DNA from: Desulfomicrobium sp. ZS1
Lineage (GTDB): Bacteria > Desulfobacterota > Desulfovibrionia > Desulfovibrionales > Desulfomicrobiaceae
Length of the DNA: 64,000 bases
Direction: 5' to 3'
Assembly (NCBI RefSeq): GCF_024204645.1
Contig: NZ_CP100351.1
Coordinates: 1,178,001 to 1,242,000 of the forward strand
This document shows, piece after piece, positions 47,301-55,130 of the stretch (positions are counted from its first letter, which is position 1; every line of letters begins with the position of its first letter). The position numbers and the translations under genes are program-made. The notes under the pieces are model-generated. The model was not told where the DNA came from. It searched no databases and saw only the letters and a program-made list of their open reading frames with translations.

Positions 47301-48255
47301 CCATGGCCAGGGCCGGGTCGTCGGCTTCGGCCGCCCAGGCGATCTGCTCCACGGCCTCTTCGAGGCGGGCTCCGGCCTCGGCCACGGCCCCGCGCAGGGA
47401 CAGGAACTCGCCCAGCAGCGGGTTGAACCTGTTCAGGTAGTCGACGGCGTCGGGAGAGGGGTACTGCCGCAGCACGCCCCAGGTCTTGCGGAAGGATTCT
47501 TCCTCGGCTTCGGACATGGGACCGTAGACCATGCGCATGCCTTCCATGGCCGCAGCCACGGCCCCGTCCCACTGGGTCGGGGTCAGAGCGTTGATGTCCA
47601 GAAATGGCGCGGACTTCATGGGCGGCAGGGCGGCCGGCTCAACGTTTGACGCGGTGAAGGTGACGCCGCCTGTCCGGGCATCGGCGTTGTCCTGGCTCGG
47701 CTCGGATTCGTCCTCCTGCGCCGGGATTTCCGTGACTTCTTCGGCCAGAATCGCGGCCAACTCGGCATCCAGGGCCTCGTCATCGCCCGGCTCGCTATCC
47801 GAAACGTCCGTGGCTGTCTCCTGCGGAGCGCTGTCCGCGGTCGCTTCGCCCGCGCCAGCCTCCCGCATGGCCTCGGCGACCCGGCCCAGGCTGTCCCGCT
47901 CTTCAGGGGAGAGCGTTGCGCCGTGTTCCTGAAGAATGGCGTCGAGTTGGTCGGGCGTGGCTCCCAATACGTCAATGCCCTTGCTGCGCAGACCGCTCAG
48001 GGGGGCCATGGCGGACGCCGGCATGCGGCCGTAGCCGATGAGGGCGCGTACAGTCAGGGCGTTCTTTTCAACCAGGTCGCGCAGTGCCTCGGCGGCTTGT
48101 CCGTCCGAGGCTGTCTGCTGCGATCCGCCGGCTGTCTGCTGCGATTCGCTTTGGGCGTGCGCCGTCCAAATCGCAAGGAAGTGGAACAGGATCAGAAAGA
48201 AAATGGTCGCTCCGGGTGGGAGTGCCGGGATGCGCTTGGCGCTGGAAAGGAACAT
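44383..48255 (-). CDS. Giant exported VRAL-domain protein, polymorphic-toxin-like layout
   Basis: The 1290-residue product has a signal peptide (TIFFLILFHFLAIWTAHAQ). The shared N-terminal domain follows (LRDLVEKNALTVRALIGYGR; KGIDVLGATPDQLDAILQEH), then an acidic stretch, long helical regions and a glycine-rich segment near residues 820-890 (GYIEGGPKEAFLRVGGSY, WEEGLKGAGWEVVKGIATDK). The C-terminal 300 residues are basic and contain GKSVNTDYDIARQV near 1080. A glycine-rich pre-toxin segment before a compact charged tail is how polymorphic toxins are built, so the tail is a toxin candidate (inference). ATG 48255 follows AGGAGG. It is the only gene of the set on the minus strand. Confidence 0.72.
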   Translation of the reverse strand: MFLSSAKRIPALPPGATIFFLILFHFLAIWTAHAQSESQQTAGGSQQTASDGQAAEALRDLVEKNALTVRALIGYGRMPASAMAPLSGLRSKGIDVLGATPDQLDAILQEHGATLSPEERDSLGRVAEAMREAGAGEATADSAPQETATDVSDSEPGDDEALDAELAAILAEEVTEIPAQEDESEPSQDNADARTGGVTFTASNVEPAALPPMKSAPFLDINALTPTQWDGAVAAAMEGMRMVYGPMSEAEEESFRKTWGVLRQYPSPDAVDYLNRFNPLLGEFLSLRGAVAEAGARLEEAVEQIAWAAEADDPALAMDAMTLARQHRNTILSCQKRLDEVVAELVALGNPPDGAALMAEGQQQYKSAKEFLRGLMDQSGPEGEWVGYVTYPRRYLGKDVGDVKHQPLHFLIYSHGEPKTYSGIALDTDTPDEKEYRYVESLDLGRIDLLSGLEGDTINFEFTDEDGDPWIIHAQRYTGGPFPEFSEISPDLFEEARITNDRIYAERLEAAKLANDDTLPASIGHALNDSPIKESLAHYRMRDTFHAAAVKWAAMEAKLPESEEARLRQFDALVAGGAPQQVAEAPAAKQKPQEEKEGAKEAQEPKVEIGQGDTPLHIVDDQPAEDRRIIDQETIDFHSANVAIIQLNMDKDLAEATKETDPVRRHDLEMRVLNAKANLQSEQDRIESLKTGVIVHTRSEWDDFARSQFIQNIAADQRKMEKVDRAMKKALAMADTLPYEQAAEVREIVAKGFSPEVMTATDTAKASKVIEDVYTVATGHWEGEKKKADADAEWADTCLQTAEMTKSAADKSLMLLSFIGGPAVNRVYQGTLGYIEGGPKEAFLRVGGSYNQLTGIAVDGYRGFEAAVESGGGWEEGLKGAGWEVVKGIATDKAMGFVAGGVSRGYGAVKNLKGATADAPGVAPKTSAGKTGSPEVQVPKTAAKVKPASVPDDGFNRPLTEVERQAYKEQIVDARLRVTSYKKTFNKLQQARRDKAPPTEIKKILRELDVHSTRIHASPQAKMMMKTHQRNPKNKEMVKRFVNSVDRVHNRVQKRFHEKMDAEWERESLAPIRNADSGKSVNTDYDIARQVKFDENGLPIAPKKNGRPVPESLWQVEAQQKWEESFHEVTGQSPERSWENVTTGGHSESYKDLTVIEKNGILRANKAWAGQTSDVNQFKGDHLRRDKNFSRIEKHVEIARSTSKECQKRLLPLMEAKAPPKTDKANYEAFMKHKNYWEKMDKVLNDMGSGRLDPLEGDRRIRLLSGGKSSLEVTHDLRNFLESLIKFGKS

Positions 48256-48443
48256 GGTATCCTCCTGAACGTGTTTCTCGCTCATACCTAGGTATTTTTA
48301 CGAAAAAAAACAATCGGCTCCGGTTGGGCTGCGAGAGGCAACCGGCTTGCTCTCCATGCCATCTTGCCTGTAAGCCGAAGCATGGCCCGAAGGCGAAACG
48401 CGGGCCGGTTTTTCCCAGCGCCACTTTCCGGGAGGATTTCAAA
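48256..48443. promoter_or_regulatory. Divergent promoter region between two VRAL-domain genes
   Basis: These 188 bp separate two divergent genes whose products share the N-terminal domain. Ribosome sites lie at each edge (AGGAGG before 48255 on the minus strand, GGAGG at 48431-48435). No specific promoter is asserted. Confidence 0.4.
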
Positions 48444-50972
48444 ATGCATTTTCGTTTCACGATGGAGTTTCTCCTGACCCTGTGTGCCCTTTTTTCGGCG
48501 TGCCCACCTGTCGCCGTCGGCGCTTCGCCTGCCGCCCTGGAGAGGGCGGTGGGCCCCGAGGCCCTGGTGCGGCTGGAACAGGAGGGGGCAATGAGCGTCC
48601 GCGCTCTGGGCGCGTGGGGGCGGTTGCCTGCGCAGTTCGTGTCCCTGGGGCAGACCCTGCGCATGGATGCGGGCGTGAACCTGCTCGATGCCGACGTCGG
48701 AACCGTCGCTCAGTGGCTGGCTCTGGCCGAAGAAAGCGACGCCCGCTTGGCCCCGTCCAAGGATGGGCTCAAAGACCTGCTCGACTATCTGAAGCGGGGC
48801 GATTTTCTGGACTGGGAAGCCGTTGTCGACGAAAGTGCCGTCGCGCCGGGCGCGCTGCTGCGGCGCGATGGTCGTCTGTGGGTGCAGGGCCCGCAGGGAC
48901 AGGCCGCCGCGTCGGAGCCCTCTGAGCCGACCATGCCGGTCGCAACGGGGCCGGAAGTGCTTTTTGCCGGGGAGATGTCCGATCAGTGGGTTCCGTACCA
49001 GGCGGACGGAGGGAAATTCAAAGATTTCGCAAAGCTTGATCAGGGCATGCTGGTCGTGGACGTCCCGGCGGGGCACTCTTGGGGGCGTACGGGCATGCAT
49101 TCCAACGCCAGCATGGTCTTCAGCCCGCGCGGAGCAAGCGAGGGGGTGCGTCTGTCGGTCCTGCTCGATCCGCAGGGGACCACCGACGCCGTGGTCTCCC
49201 TGGTCCCGGCCGAGGCCAAGACCGACAACGAGTGGAGATACCACCATGTGCGCGTGGGCGTGCACCTGGAAACCGACAACGGCCCCCAGACCATGACCCT
49301 GTGGATCGCCCAGCAGGCGGTCATGACCCGGGAGATCTCCGCCGTGCCGGAGCGGATCGACCTCGTCCTGCGTCCGGACGACGCCGTCGTGGTGACCGAC
49401 GCCAGCGGGAAGATCCTCCTGCAGGGCGTCCTGCCCGGCGACGTGCCGAAGGACGGGTACAGGCTCTACGCCCTCTCCGACGTGGCCACGAAGCGGGGCA
49501 ACAAGCCGGTGCGCATGGCCCTGAAGAGGATCGAGCGCCGTCCGGAGCCTTTTTTCGTCCAGGCCGCCCATGATTCCTACCTCGACGGGGCGCGGCGGAC
49601 GATCCTTTTCGACGGCGGCGTGCTGGGCCGCTGGTGGTCGCCCCAGGGTGGGGATTTCGGCAAGCACGTCCGACTGGAGGACGGCGTGGTGGCCGTGGAC
49701 GTGCCGGGCGGCGCGGGCTCGGCCAAGGTCGGGATTTATTCTCCGGGATCCATGGTCTGGCTGGACGGCTTTGGGTTCGGGGGCGAGGTCGGCGTGACCT
49801 TCGAGTTTGATCCCTCCGGCACCACGGGTTTTGTCGTGGCTCTGTCCCCGCTCTACAATCTCAAGCGCAACGATCCGAGCAAGCCTTTCGTCTGGGCCCA
49901 GTGGACCCTCAAGGAGGACGGCTCCGGGGGCACAAGCACGCTCCTGATCGATCCGGATTCCCGCGAGGGGGCATGGAAGGTCGAGACGGGGCCGCAAGCT
50001 CCGGGAAAAGTGACCCTGCGCATTTCGCCGGACGGCGTTCTGGCCCAGGGACTGGGCGGGCCTGACGAGCGTTTTCCCTGGAAATGGGCCGTTCCGAACA
50101 TGGGTTTTCGCGTCTATGCATTCAGTCAGGCCCAGAAGGCGGGGCTGCCCATGCGCATGGCTCTTAAACGTATCACCCTTGACCGCGTGGCCGGGGCTTC
50201 CCCGCCCGCTGCCGAGCCGGCCGAGGGAGTCGCGCCTCTTGATGTCGATCTTCTTTTTGCCGGCCCGGCACTGGGCGGATGGGAGCCCTATGGCATTCGT
50301 GGCGCCGACTTTGCCAAGCACGGCCGCTTCGAGGACGGCCGCCTCGTGGCGGAAGTGCCCGCCGCTGCCCACTCCTGGCCCAAGATCGGGATCGTTTCCG
50401 TGGATCCCGTGCTCACCTTCAACGAACGCATCCTGCACACGCCCTACGCCGTGCGCGTGGTCTGCGACCGCGCGCGCACCAGCGGCGTCGAGGCCGTGTT
50501 CCGCTCCGTCAAGACTGCGGAAATGGACAAAGGCGCCGAAGTCCTGACCAGCTTTGTCCGTCACGACACCGGACCCGACGCGGGAAAGTACGTGCTGTCC
50601 CTAAGTGGAGAGCATTCAACCTATCGGACCTGGTCGCGCCGGGTGGATGCGGGCTGGGTCGAGGCCAACTGGAACGGGGTCCTGGAGGTCCGTTTCGGAG
50701 ACGGCTGGGTCGAGGCCGGGCTGCCCGGCGGACCGTCCATTCGCGGCGCGGACATGCGCACGGGCAAGGGCTGGAGCTACCACATGGCCGTGACGGCCTG
50801 CCCGCATGTCAAAAGCGGCGCGTCCGCATTGACCTTAAAAAAGATCACAGGCGGATGGGTCACTCCTCCCGGCATGAGCGCGGATGAACGGTGGACCCTC
50901 GTGGACGACGAGAAATTCGACGCGGACGCGTTCCTGGACCATGTGTCCGGCGCGTTGCCCAAGGAGGAGTGA
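48444..50972 (+). CDS. Exported VRAL-domain protein with three tandem beta modules
   Basis: The 842-residue product has a signal peptide (FLLTLCALFSACPPVAVGAS) and the shared domain (LVRLEQEGAMSVRALGAWGR; DAGVNLLDADVGTVAQWLAL). Three copies of a module of about 200 residues start near 170, 385 and 600. Each begins (L/I)LF-x-G and then W, continues with FAKHGRFEDGRLVAEVP-like strands, and the first two end MRMALKRI. They look like concanavalin-type jelly rolls that bind carbohydrate or ligand, but I cannot name the family. GGAGG lies eight bases before ATG 48444; the upstream open frame is rejected. Confidence 0.75.
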   Translation: MHFRFTMEFLLTLCALFSACPPVAVGASPAALERAVGPEALVRLEQEGAMSVRALGAWGRLPAQFVSLGQTLRMDAGVNLLDADVGTVAQWLALAEESDARLAPSKDGLKDLLDYLKRGDFLDWEAVVDESAVAPGALLRRDGRLWVQGPQGQAAASEPSEPTMPVATGPEVLFAGEMSDQWVPYQADGGKFKDFAKLDQGMLVVDVPAGHSWGRTGMHSNASMVFSPRGASEGVRLSVLLDPQGTTDAVVSLVPAEAKTDNEWRYHHVRVGVHLETDNGPQTMTLWIAQQAVMTREISAVPERIDLVLRPDDAVVVTDASGKILLQGVLPGDVPKDGYRLYALSDVATKRGNKPVRMALKRIERRPEPFFVQAAHDSYLDGARRTILFDGGVLGRWWSPQGGDFGKHVRLEDGVVAVDVPGGAGSAKVGIYSPGSMVWLDGFGFGGEVGVTFEFDPSGTTGFVVALSPLYNLKRNDPSKPFVWAQWTLKEDGSGGTSTLLIDPDSREGAWKVETGPQAPGKVTLRISPDGVLAQGLGGPDERFPWKWAVPNMGFRVYAFSQAQKAGLPMRMALKRITLDRVAGASPPAAEPAEGVAPLDVDLLFAGPALGGWEPYGIRGADFAKHGRFEDGRLVAEVPAAAHSWPKIGIVSVDPVLTFNERILHTPYAVRVVCDRARTSGVEAVFRSVKTAEMDKGAEVLTSFVRHDTGPDAGKYVLSLSGEHSTYRTWSRRVDAGWVEANWNGVLEVRFGDGWVEAGLPGGPSIRGADMRTGKGWSYHMAVTACPHVKSGASALTLKKITGGWVTPPGMSADERWTLVDDEKFDADAFLDHVSGALPKEE

Positions 50973-50974
50973 GT

Positions 50975-53900
50975 ATGTTCGAAGCATTCATGAGCCACGG
51001 TCGTGCGGCACGGTTTGCCCTGGCCTGTCTTGTCGCCGTGTTGTGTCTTTTCTGGGGGGCGGGGGCTTTCGGCCATGATCTCGAATCGCTGCGTTCCCTG
51101 CAGCAGAAGGAGCTGGACGCCATCGAGGCCAAATATTCCGAAAAGGCCCGGCAGGTGGCGGGCAATCCGGACGGCACCGTCAATGTCGAGAGCGAGGCCT
51201 ACCGCAAGGTGGAGGCGGAGTATAGGCAGCAGATGGAGAAGGCCCGGGGGAAATACGCCAAGTACGACCCGAGGCTCCCGGAACTCACACGCATCCAGAA
51301 GGATTACGACGGGCTCATCGAGAATTCCGGCTCGGGCGCCACGGCGACCGATGCCAAGGCCGCTCCCTCGTCGAAGGCCGACGTGAAGACGAAGGATCTC
51401 AAGCCGCCCAAGGACGTGCGTGCTGACCTCGACCTCACGGCCAAGACCGATGCGGCGGCGAAAAAGCTCGTGGATGAGTGGCGTAAGAACGGGGATTACA
51501 CTATTACCTATGATCCGAAGACGGGAAAATACGTCAGCAAGATGCATGACGCCACCATCTGGGAGCCGGCCACGCCCGAGCGGCAGAAGGCGCGGCAGGC
51601 CGACGCCGACGCCTTCGTCACTCCCGGCGGCAAGAAGGCCGTGGGCGTGACGGGTCCCGAGGCCATGACCGACCCCCTAGGCTATGCCCTCGACAACAAG
51701 CAGAAGTTTCAACACGCCCGCGAGGTCAAGGACATGAAGACCATGGGCAAAAGCCTCAGCAAGGCCGCCGAAAACGTGGGGCACGCCTCGCCGGTCAGCC
51801 GTCAGGCCGACGCCTTGCGCAACTACAAGAGTCCGAGCGAGGTGGGCATCACCCGACTTGGCGAGTCCAGGGAAGTGCAGGAGCAAAAGCTTGAGGATTG
51901 GACGAACAAGGCCGAAGCCGATTTCGAGGTAGCCGAGCACAAGGCGCAGCAGCGAAGCGAAGAGCTCCAGGAAGCGCGGCGCAACATGGCCGAAAAAGTG
52001 GAGAAGACGGCCAAGGGCAATGCCGATCAGAACTGGAAGGATCAGCTTGGCGACGAGCCGGGCCAGAGCAAGAAGAGCAAGGGCGGCGGGACCGACGACA
52101 CGGCGGAGCAGGTCAAGAAAAGGGCGGACTACATCGACGAGGCCAACGCCGAGGCGAAAAAACGAGTGCAGGGGGCGGACGGTCAGCCGCCAAAGTCCGA
52201 CGCGACAGGCAAGGGGACTGCTGACGCTGATGGTTCGACGGCCAAGGGCGACGTCGAACCCACCGCGAAATCCGCCACGGACGTTGATGGCGATGCCGGG
52301 TCGAAGAAGACGGCCTCCACCGATTCCGACGCGACAGGCAAGGGGACCACTGACGCCGATGGTTCGACGGCCAAGGGCGATGCCGAACCCACCGCGAAAC
52401 CTGCCACAGACGTTGACGGCGATGCCGGGTCGAAGAAGACGGTCTCCGCCGATTCCGACGCGGCAGGCAAGGGGACCGCTGACGCCGATGGTTCGACGGC
52501 CAAGGGCGATGCCGACCCTGCCGCGAAACCTGCCACGGATGTTGACGGCGATGCCGGGTCGAAGAAGACGGCCTCCGCCGATTCAGATGCCAGCGCCGGA
52601 CGCACAAAGGGCGGCGATGCGGACGTGCAGGCGAAGAGCAGGCGTCCCGTCACGGATGTGGACACGCCCGCCACGCCCGGAGTTCCCAAGGGCGACGGCA
52701 TTGCCCAGAAGGGCATGAACGCCGCGGACAAGGCGGACATGATCATCCAGACCATCGAAATCGGCACCACCGTCGTCGAGGGCATCAAGGAGGGCGACGC
52801 CGCCAAGGCCGCGTCACCCCTCCTCGGTCAGGATACGTCCGAACGGGCCAGGATGAAGAATGCCTATGAGTGGGCCGAGCTGGAGGGCAAGGCTCTGGAT
52901 GCCAAAGACCAGGAAGTGGCTGCCGAGCTTGAGGCCAAACTGCGTCGCATGGGCGCCACGCAGGCCGAGGCCCGGGAGGCCAGGAACAGGTACGAGAGGG
53001 GCGACCGGCTCGGTTTTCACGAAAACGTGGCCCGCATCAAGGAAAAGGGCATCACGGACGATGGCCAGCGCGCCCTGGACGCCGGCGGGGCGCTGCAGGA
53101 GGAGGACGGCGCGAAGGAACGCCTCAAGGAGGGCGCAAGGCAGACCGGCAAGTACGTCGACGGCTTTTACGGCGGCATCGTGGAAAAGACCGAGAACGCG
53201 ATGGCCCAGCGCAAAGCCTTGGGAGCCGAGCAGGATCGGACCCAGAGCGGCATCCAGGACGATGTGGACAATCAGGTGGTCAAGAAGATGATGCGCATGG
53301 GCGTGCCGTACGAGGAGGCGCGTCGGGCCGTGGATCTGAAGCGGTCGGGTGATTCGTCGGAGTTCAACGGCATCGCGCAGCGCCTGAAGCAGGCCGGAGT
53401 CGTGGACCCGGAGACAGGAACGTCCGGCCTGGACGCCACTGGCCGCACGGATTCCTACGAGGCCGGCGACTACTGGAAGGAGATCAAGAACAACGCGTGG
53501 GAGATGGTGGAGAACAAGGGCAAGACCGTGCTGAGGCCCCTGGACATGGTCTATGAATGGCATGAGGAGAACAATCTGGAGAAGATGCGCAACAACGAGC
53601 GCGCGGCCAAGTTCTATCAGGTTCTGCGCGGCAACGGCGTGCCCAAGGACGAAGCCCTGGAGGCCGCCCGGGCCTTCGCAGAGGACGAGAATTCCGACAA
53701 GGTCCGCGAAGTCTACCGCAAGTATGTGGCGGGCAGAAAGGGCGGCAAGGCCCCGGTCAAGGAGGTCGCCGTCAAGCACAAGAGCCTGGTGGAGTACCTG
53801 AAAAGCCTCAACCACAAGAAGATGGAGAACGTCTTCGAGCATCTGGGTGTCGCCCCATCCCAGGAGTTCCTGAATTGCCTGTGCCGCTCGGCGGGTTACG

Positions 53901-54190
53901 GAAGCCCCGGCACCGCACAGATCTACCACCCCGATACCATCGGCGATTACAACCCCAAGTACAGCTGCAACAAGCCGGGCGACCCGTGTGTCGTCTCAGG
54001 CTTCGGTTGCATGCGCTACCCGCTGCCATCGGATTCCGGCATCTGGGAAGCGTGTTTGGCGGCCAATCGCATGAACATGGAAAAGGGCGACGACGGCAAG
54101 GTCGTGCCCGGCTCGGGCCAGCGTATCGACGATGTGCTTATGGAAAAGATCCGCGATCGCAATCGCGGCAAGACGGCGGCCGCGCAATAG
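50975..54190 (+). CDS. Large exported repeat protein with cysteine-rich C terminus
   Basis: The 1071-residue product has a signal peptide (FALACLVAVLCLFWGAGAFG) and coiled-coil N-terminal regions. An acidic linker of three 43-residue tandem repeats covers residues 408-536 (units start SDATGKGTADADGSTAKGD). Three diverged helical motifs (KLRRMGATQAEAREARNRY, KMMRMGVPYEEARRAVDL, VLRGNGVPKDEALEAARAF) lie near 655, 771 and 883. The C-terminal domain is cysteine-rich (FLNCLCRSAGYGSPG, YSCNKPGDPCVVSGFGCMRY), suited to disulfides. It starts two bases after the previous stop, so both are co-expressed. No VRAL domain. Function unknown. Confidence 0.75.
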   Translation: MFEAFMSHGRAARFALACLVAVLCLFWGAGAFGHDLESLRSLQQKELDAIEAKYSEKARQVAGNPDGTVNVESEAYRKVEAEYRQQMEKARGKYAKYDPRLPELTRIQKDYDGLIENSGSGATATDAKAAPSSKADVKTKDLKPPKDVRADLDLTAKTDAAAKKLVDEWRKNGDYTITYDPKTGKYVSKMHDATIWEPATPERQKARQADADAFVTPGGKKAVGVTGPEAMTDPLGYALDNKQKFQHAREVKDMKTMGKSLSKAAENVGHASPVSRQADALRNYKSPSEVGITRLGESREVQEQKLEDWTNKAEADFEVAEHKAQQRSEELQEARRNMAEKVEKTAKGNADQNWKDQLGDEPGQSKKSKGGGTDDTAEQVKKRADYIDEANAEAKKRVQGADGQPPKSDATGKGTADADGSTAKGDVEPTAKSATDVDGDAGSKKTASTDSDATGKGTTDADGSTAKGDAEPTAKPATDVDGDAGSKKTVSADSDAAGKGTADADGSTAKGDADPAAKPATDVDGDAGSKKTASADSDASAGRTKGGDADVQAKSRRPVTDVDTPATPGVPKGDGIAQKGMNAADKADMIIQTIEIGTTVVEGIKEGDAAKAASPLLGQDTSERARMKNAYEWAELEGKALDAKDQEVAAELEAKLRRMGATQAEAREARNRYERGDRLGFHENVARIKEKGITDDGQRALDAGGALQEEDGAKERLKEGARQTGKYVDGFYGGIVEKTENAMAQRKALGAEQDRTQSGIQDDVDNQVVKKMMRMGVPYEEARRAVDLKRSGDSSEFNGIAQRLKQAGVVDPETGTSGLDATGRTDSYEAGDYWKEIKNNAWEMVENKGKTVLRPLDMVYEWHEENNLEKMRNNERAAKFYQVLRGNGVPKDEALEAARAFAEDENSDKVREVYRKYVAGRKGGKAPVKEVAVKHKSLVEYLKSLNHKKMENVFEHLGVAPSQEFLNCLCRSAGYGSPGTAQIYHPDTIGDYNPKYSCNKPGDPCVVSGFGCMRYPLPSDSGIWEACLAANRMNMEKGDDGKVVPGSGQRIDDVLMEKIRDRNRGKTAAAQ
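52196..52582 (+). repeat. Three in-frame 129-bp tandem repeats
   Basis: Units start at 52196, 52325 and 52454, and a decayed fourth begins at 52583. Each encodes 43 residues rich in Asp, Ala, Gly and Lys. High DNA identity points to recent slippage or unequal recombination. Confidence 0.92.
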
Positions 54191-54269
54191 CCCACCGGGC
54201 GGTTTGCATGCGGCCTCCGACGCGGTCGAAGACATTGGCGAAGTGAGGAAGAGGGCAAAAAACGTCGTG

Positions 54270-54581
54270 CTATTTCATGTCCCGCTCGTACAGCGGCTGC
54301 CCCACGCGGCCGATGTGCTCCCGCAGCCCGGAATGATCGAGATCGGCGTAGAGGGACAGGTCGATCATCCAGGGCAGGAGCAGGTCGTCGAGGTCGGACA
54401 TGATGCCCAAAAGGTGGTTGTGGGTCAGCTTTTCGCCGACCAGGGTCAGGTCGATGTCCGAGCCGGGCTTGAAGGTGCCCATGGCGCGGGAACCGTAAAG
54501 AATCGCCTTTTCCACTTCGGGATACAGGGCCAAGGCGTCCTGGATTTCCTGGATGGCCTCTTCGGGCAGTCCGAAACGCAT
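54270..54581 (-). CDS. MntA-type nucleotidyltransferase (antitoxin)
   Basis: This 103-residue minimal nucleotidyltransferase has the signature LYGSRAMGTFKPGSDIDLTL, with the GSRxxG and DxD metal motif, and a third acidic residue in MIDLSLY. In MntA/HepT pairs this enzyme adds AMP to the HEPN toxin and silences it. The HEPN partner lies directly upstream, overlapping by one base (54581), which is the family's standard order. Confidence 0.88.
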   Translation of the reverse strand: MRFGLPEEAIQEIQDALALYPEVEKAILYGSRAMGTFKPGSDIDLTLVGEKLTHNHLLGIMSDLDDLLLPWMIDLSLYADLDHSGLREHIGRVGQPLYERDMK

Positions 54582-55003
54582 CAGGCGGTTTCCTCGTTCA
54601 TGGCGGCTTTGAGGCGGGTCGATAGGGCCTGGAAAGCGGGATAGTAACGTGTCAGCACGTTGCCCGCGATGCGGTTTGCCACTTCCAGATGGTAGGTATG
54701 GGAACTCAGGTTGCGGTCCTTGATCATGTCCATCCAGGTCTGGCCATCCTCGATCAGTTCGTGCTTGAACGCCGTGCGAGTGGCGTCGCGTGAGCCGATA
54801 AGCCCGGTGATACCCTTGTGTTCAAGAAAGTCCTTGAGTGTGTTCCAGGCCAGTTCGTGCGTGAATTCAAATGCATGGATTAGCCCCAACTCCTCCAGAT
54901 CGCTCAAAGGGCGCTGGCTGGCGAGGTGCGCCGCATGTTCCAGAGTGGATAGCGCCCGGACGAAGTTGTCGAAGCGTTGCTTCCAGCGGATGTCAGGATT
55001 CAT
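54581..55003 (-). CDS. HepT-type HEPN ribonuclease toxin (HI0074 family)
   Basis: The 140-residue all-helical product has an intact RX4HXY motif (RNLSSHTY), the RNase site and AMP-acceptor tyrosine of HepT. Other family blocks are FVRALSTLEHAAHL, ELGLIHAFEFTHELAWNTLK and GSRDATRTAF. HepT is an RNA-cleaving toxin neutralised by AMPylation by the neighbouring MntA. ATG 55003 is chosen; a TTG at 55027 would add eight residues. Both genes sit at the edge of the defence island. Confidence 0.87.
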   Translation of the reverse strand: MNPDIRWKQRFDNFVRALSTLEHAAHLASQRPLSDLEELGLIHAFEFTHELAWNTLKDFLEHKGITGLIGSRDATRTAFKHELIEDGQTWMDMIKDRNLSSHTYHLEVANRIAGNVLTRYYPAFQALSTRLKAAMNEETA

Positions 55004-55130
55004 GCATTTTTTGGTCTGTTGGTTCAACGTTTGTCGCCGTGCAAGGTTGCGCGATACATTTCATGATCGTGCGACAAAACGCGGAAAAAGGAAACAGGCA
55101 GCGAGAGGGATTATCTTCAGCAATCGTGCC

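Noticed and set aside
48288-50564. A 758-residue minus-strand frame opposite the three-module gene
   Set aside because: Shadow frame with Arg/His-rich low-complexity composition; the plus-strand gene has a signal peptide and internal repeats.
52196-52582. Possible CRISPR or minisatellite array
   Set aside because: The 129-bp units are contiguous without spacers and keep the reading frame of a large exported protein, so they are coding tandem repeats.
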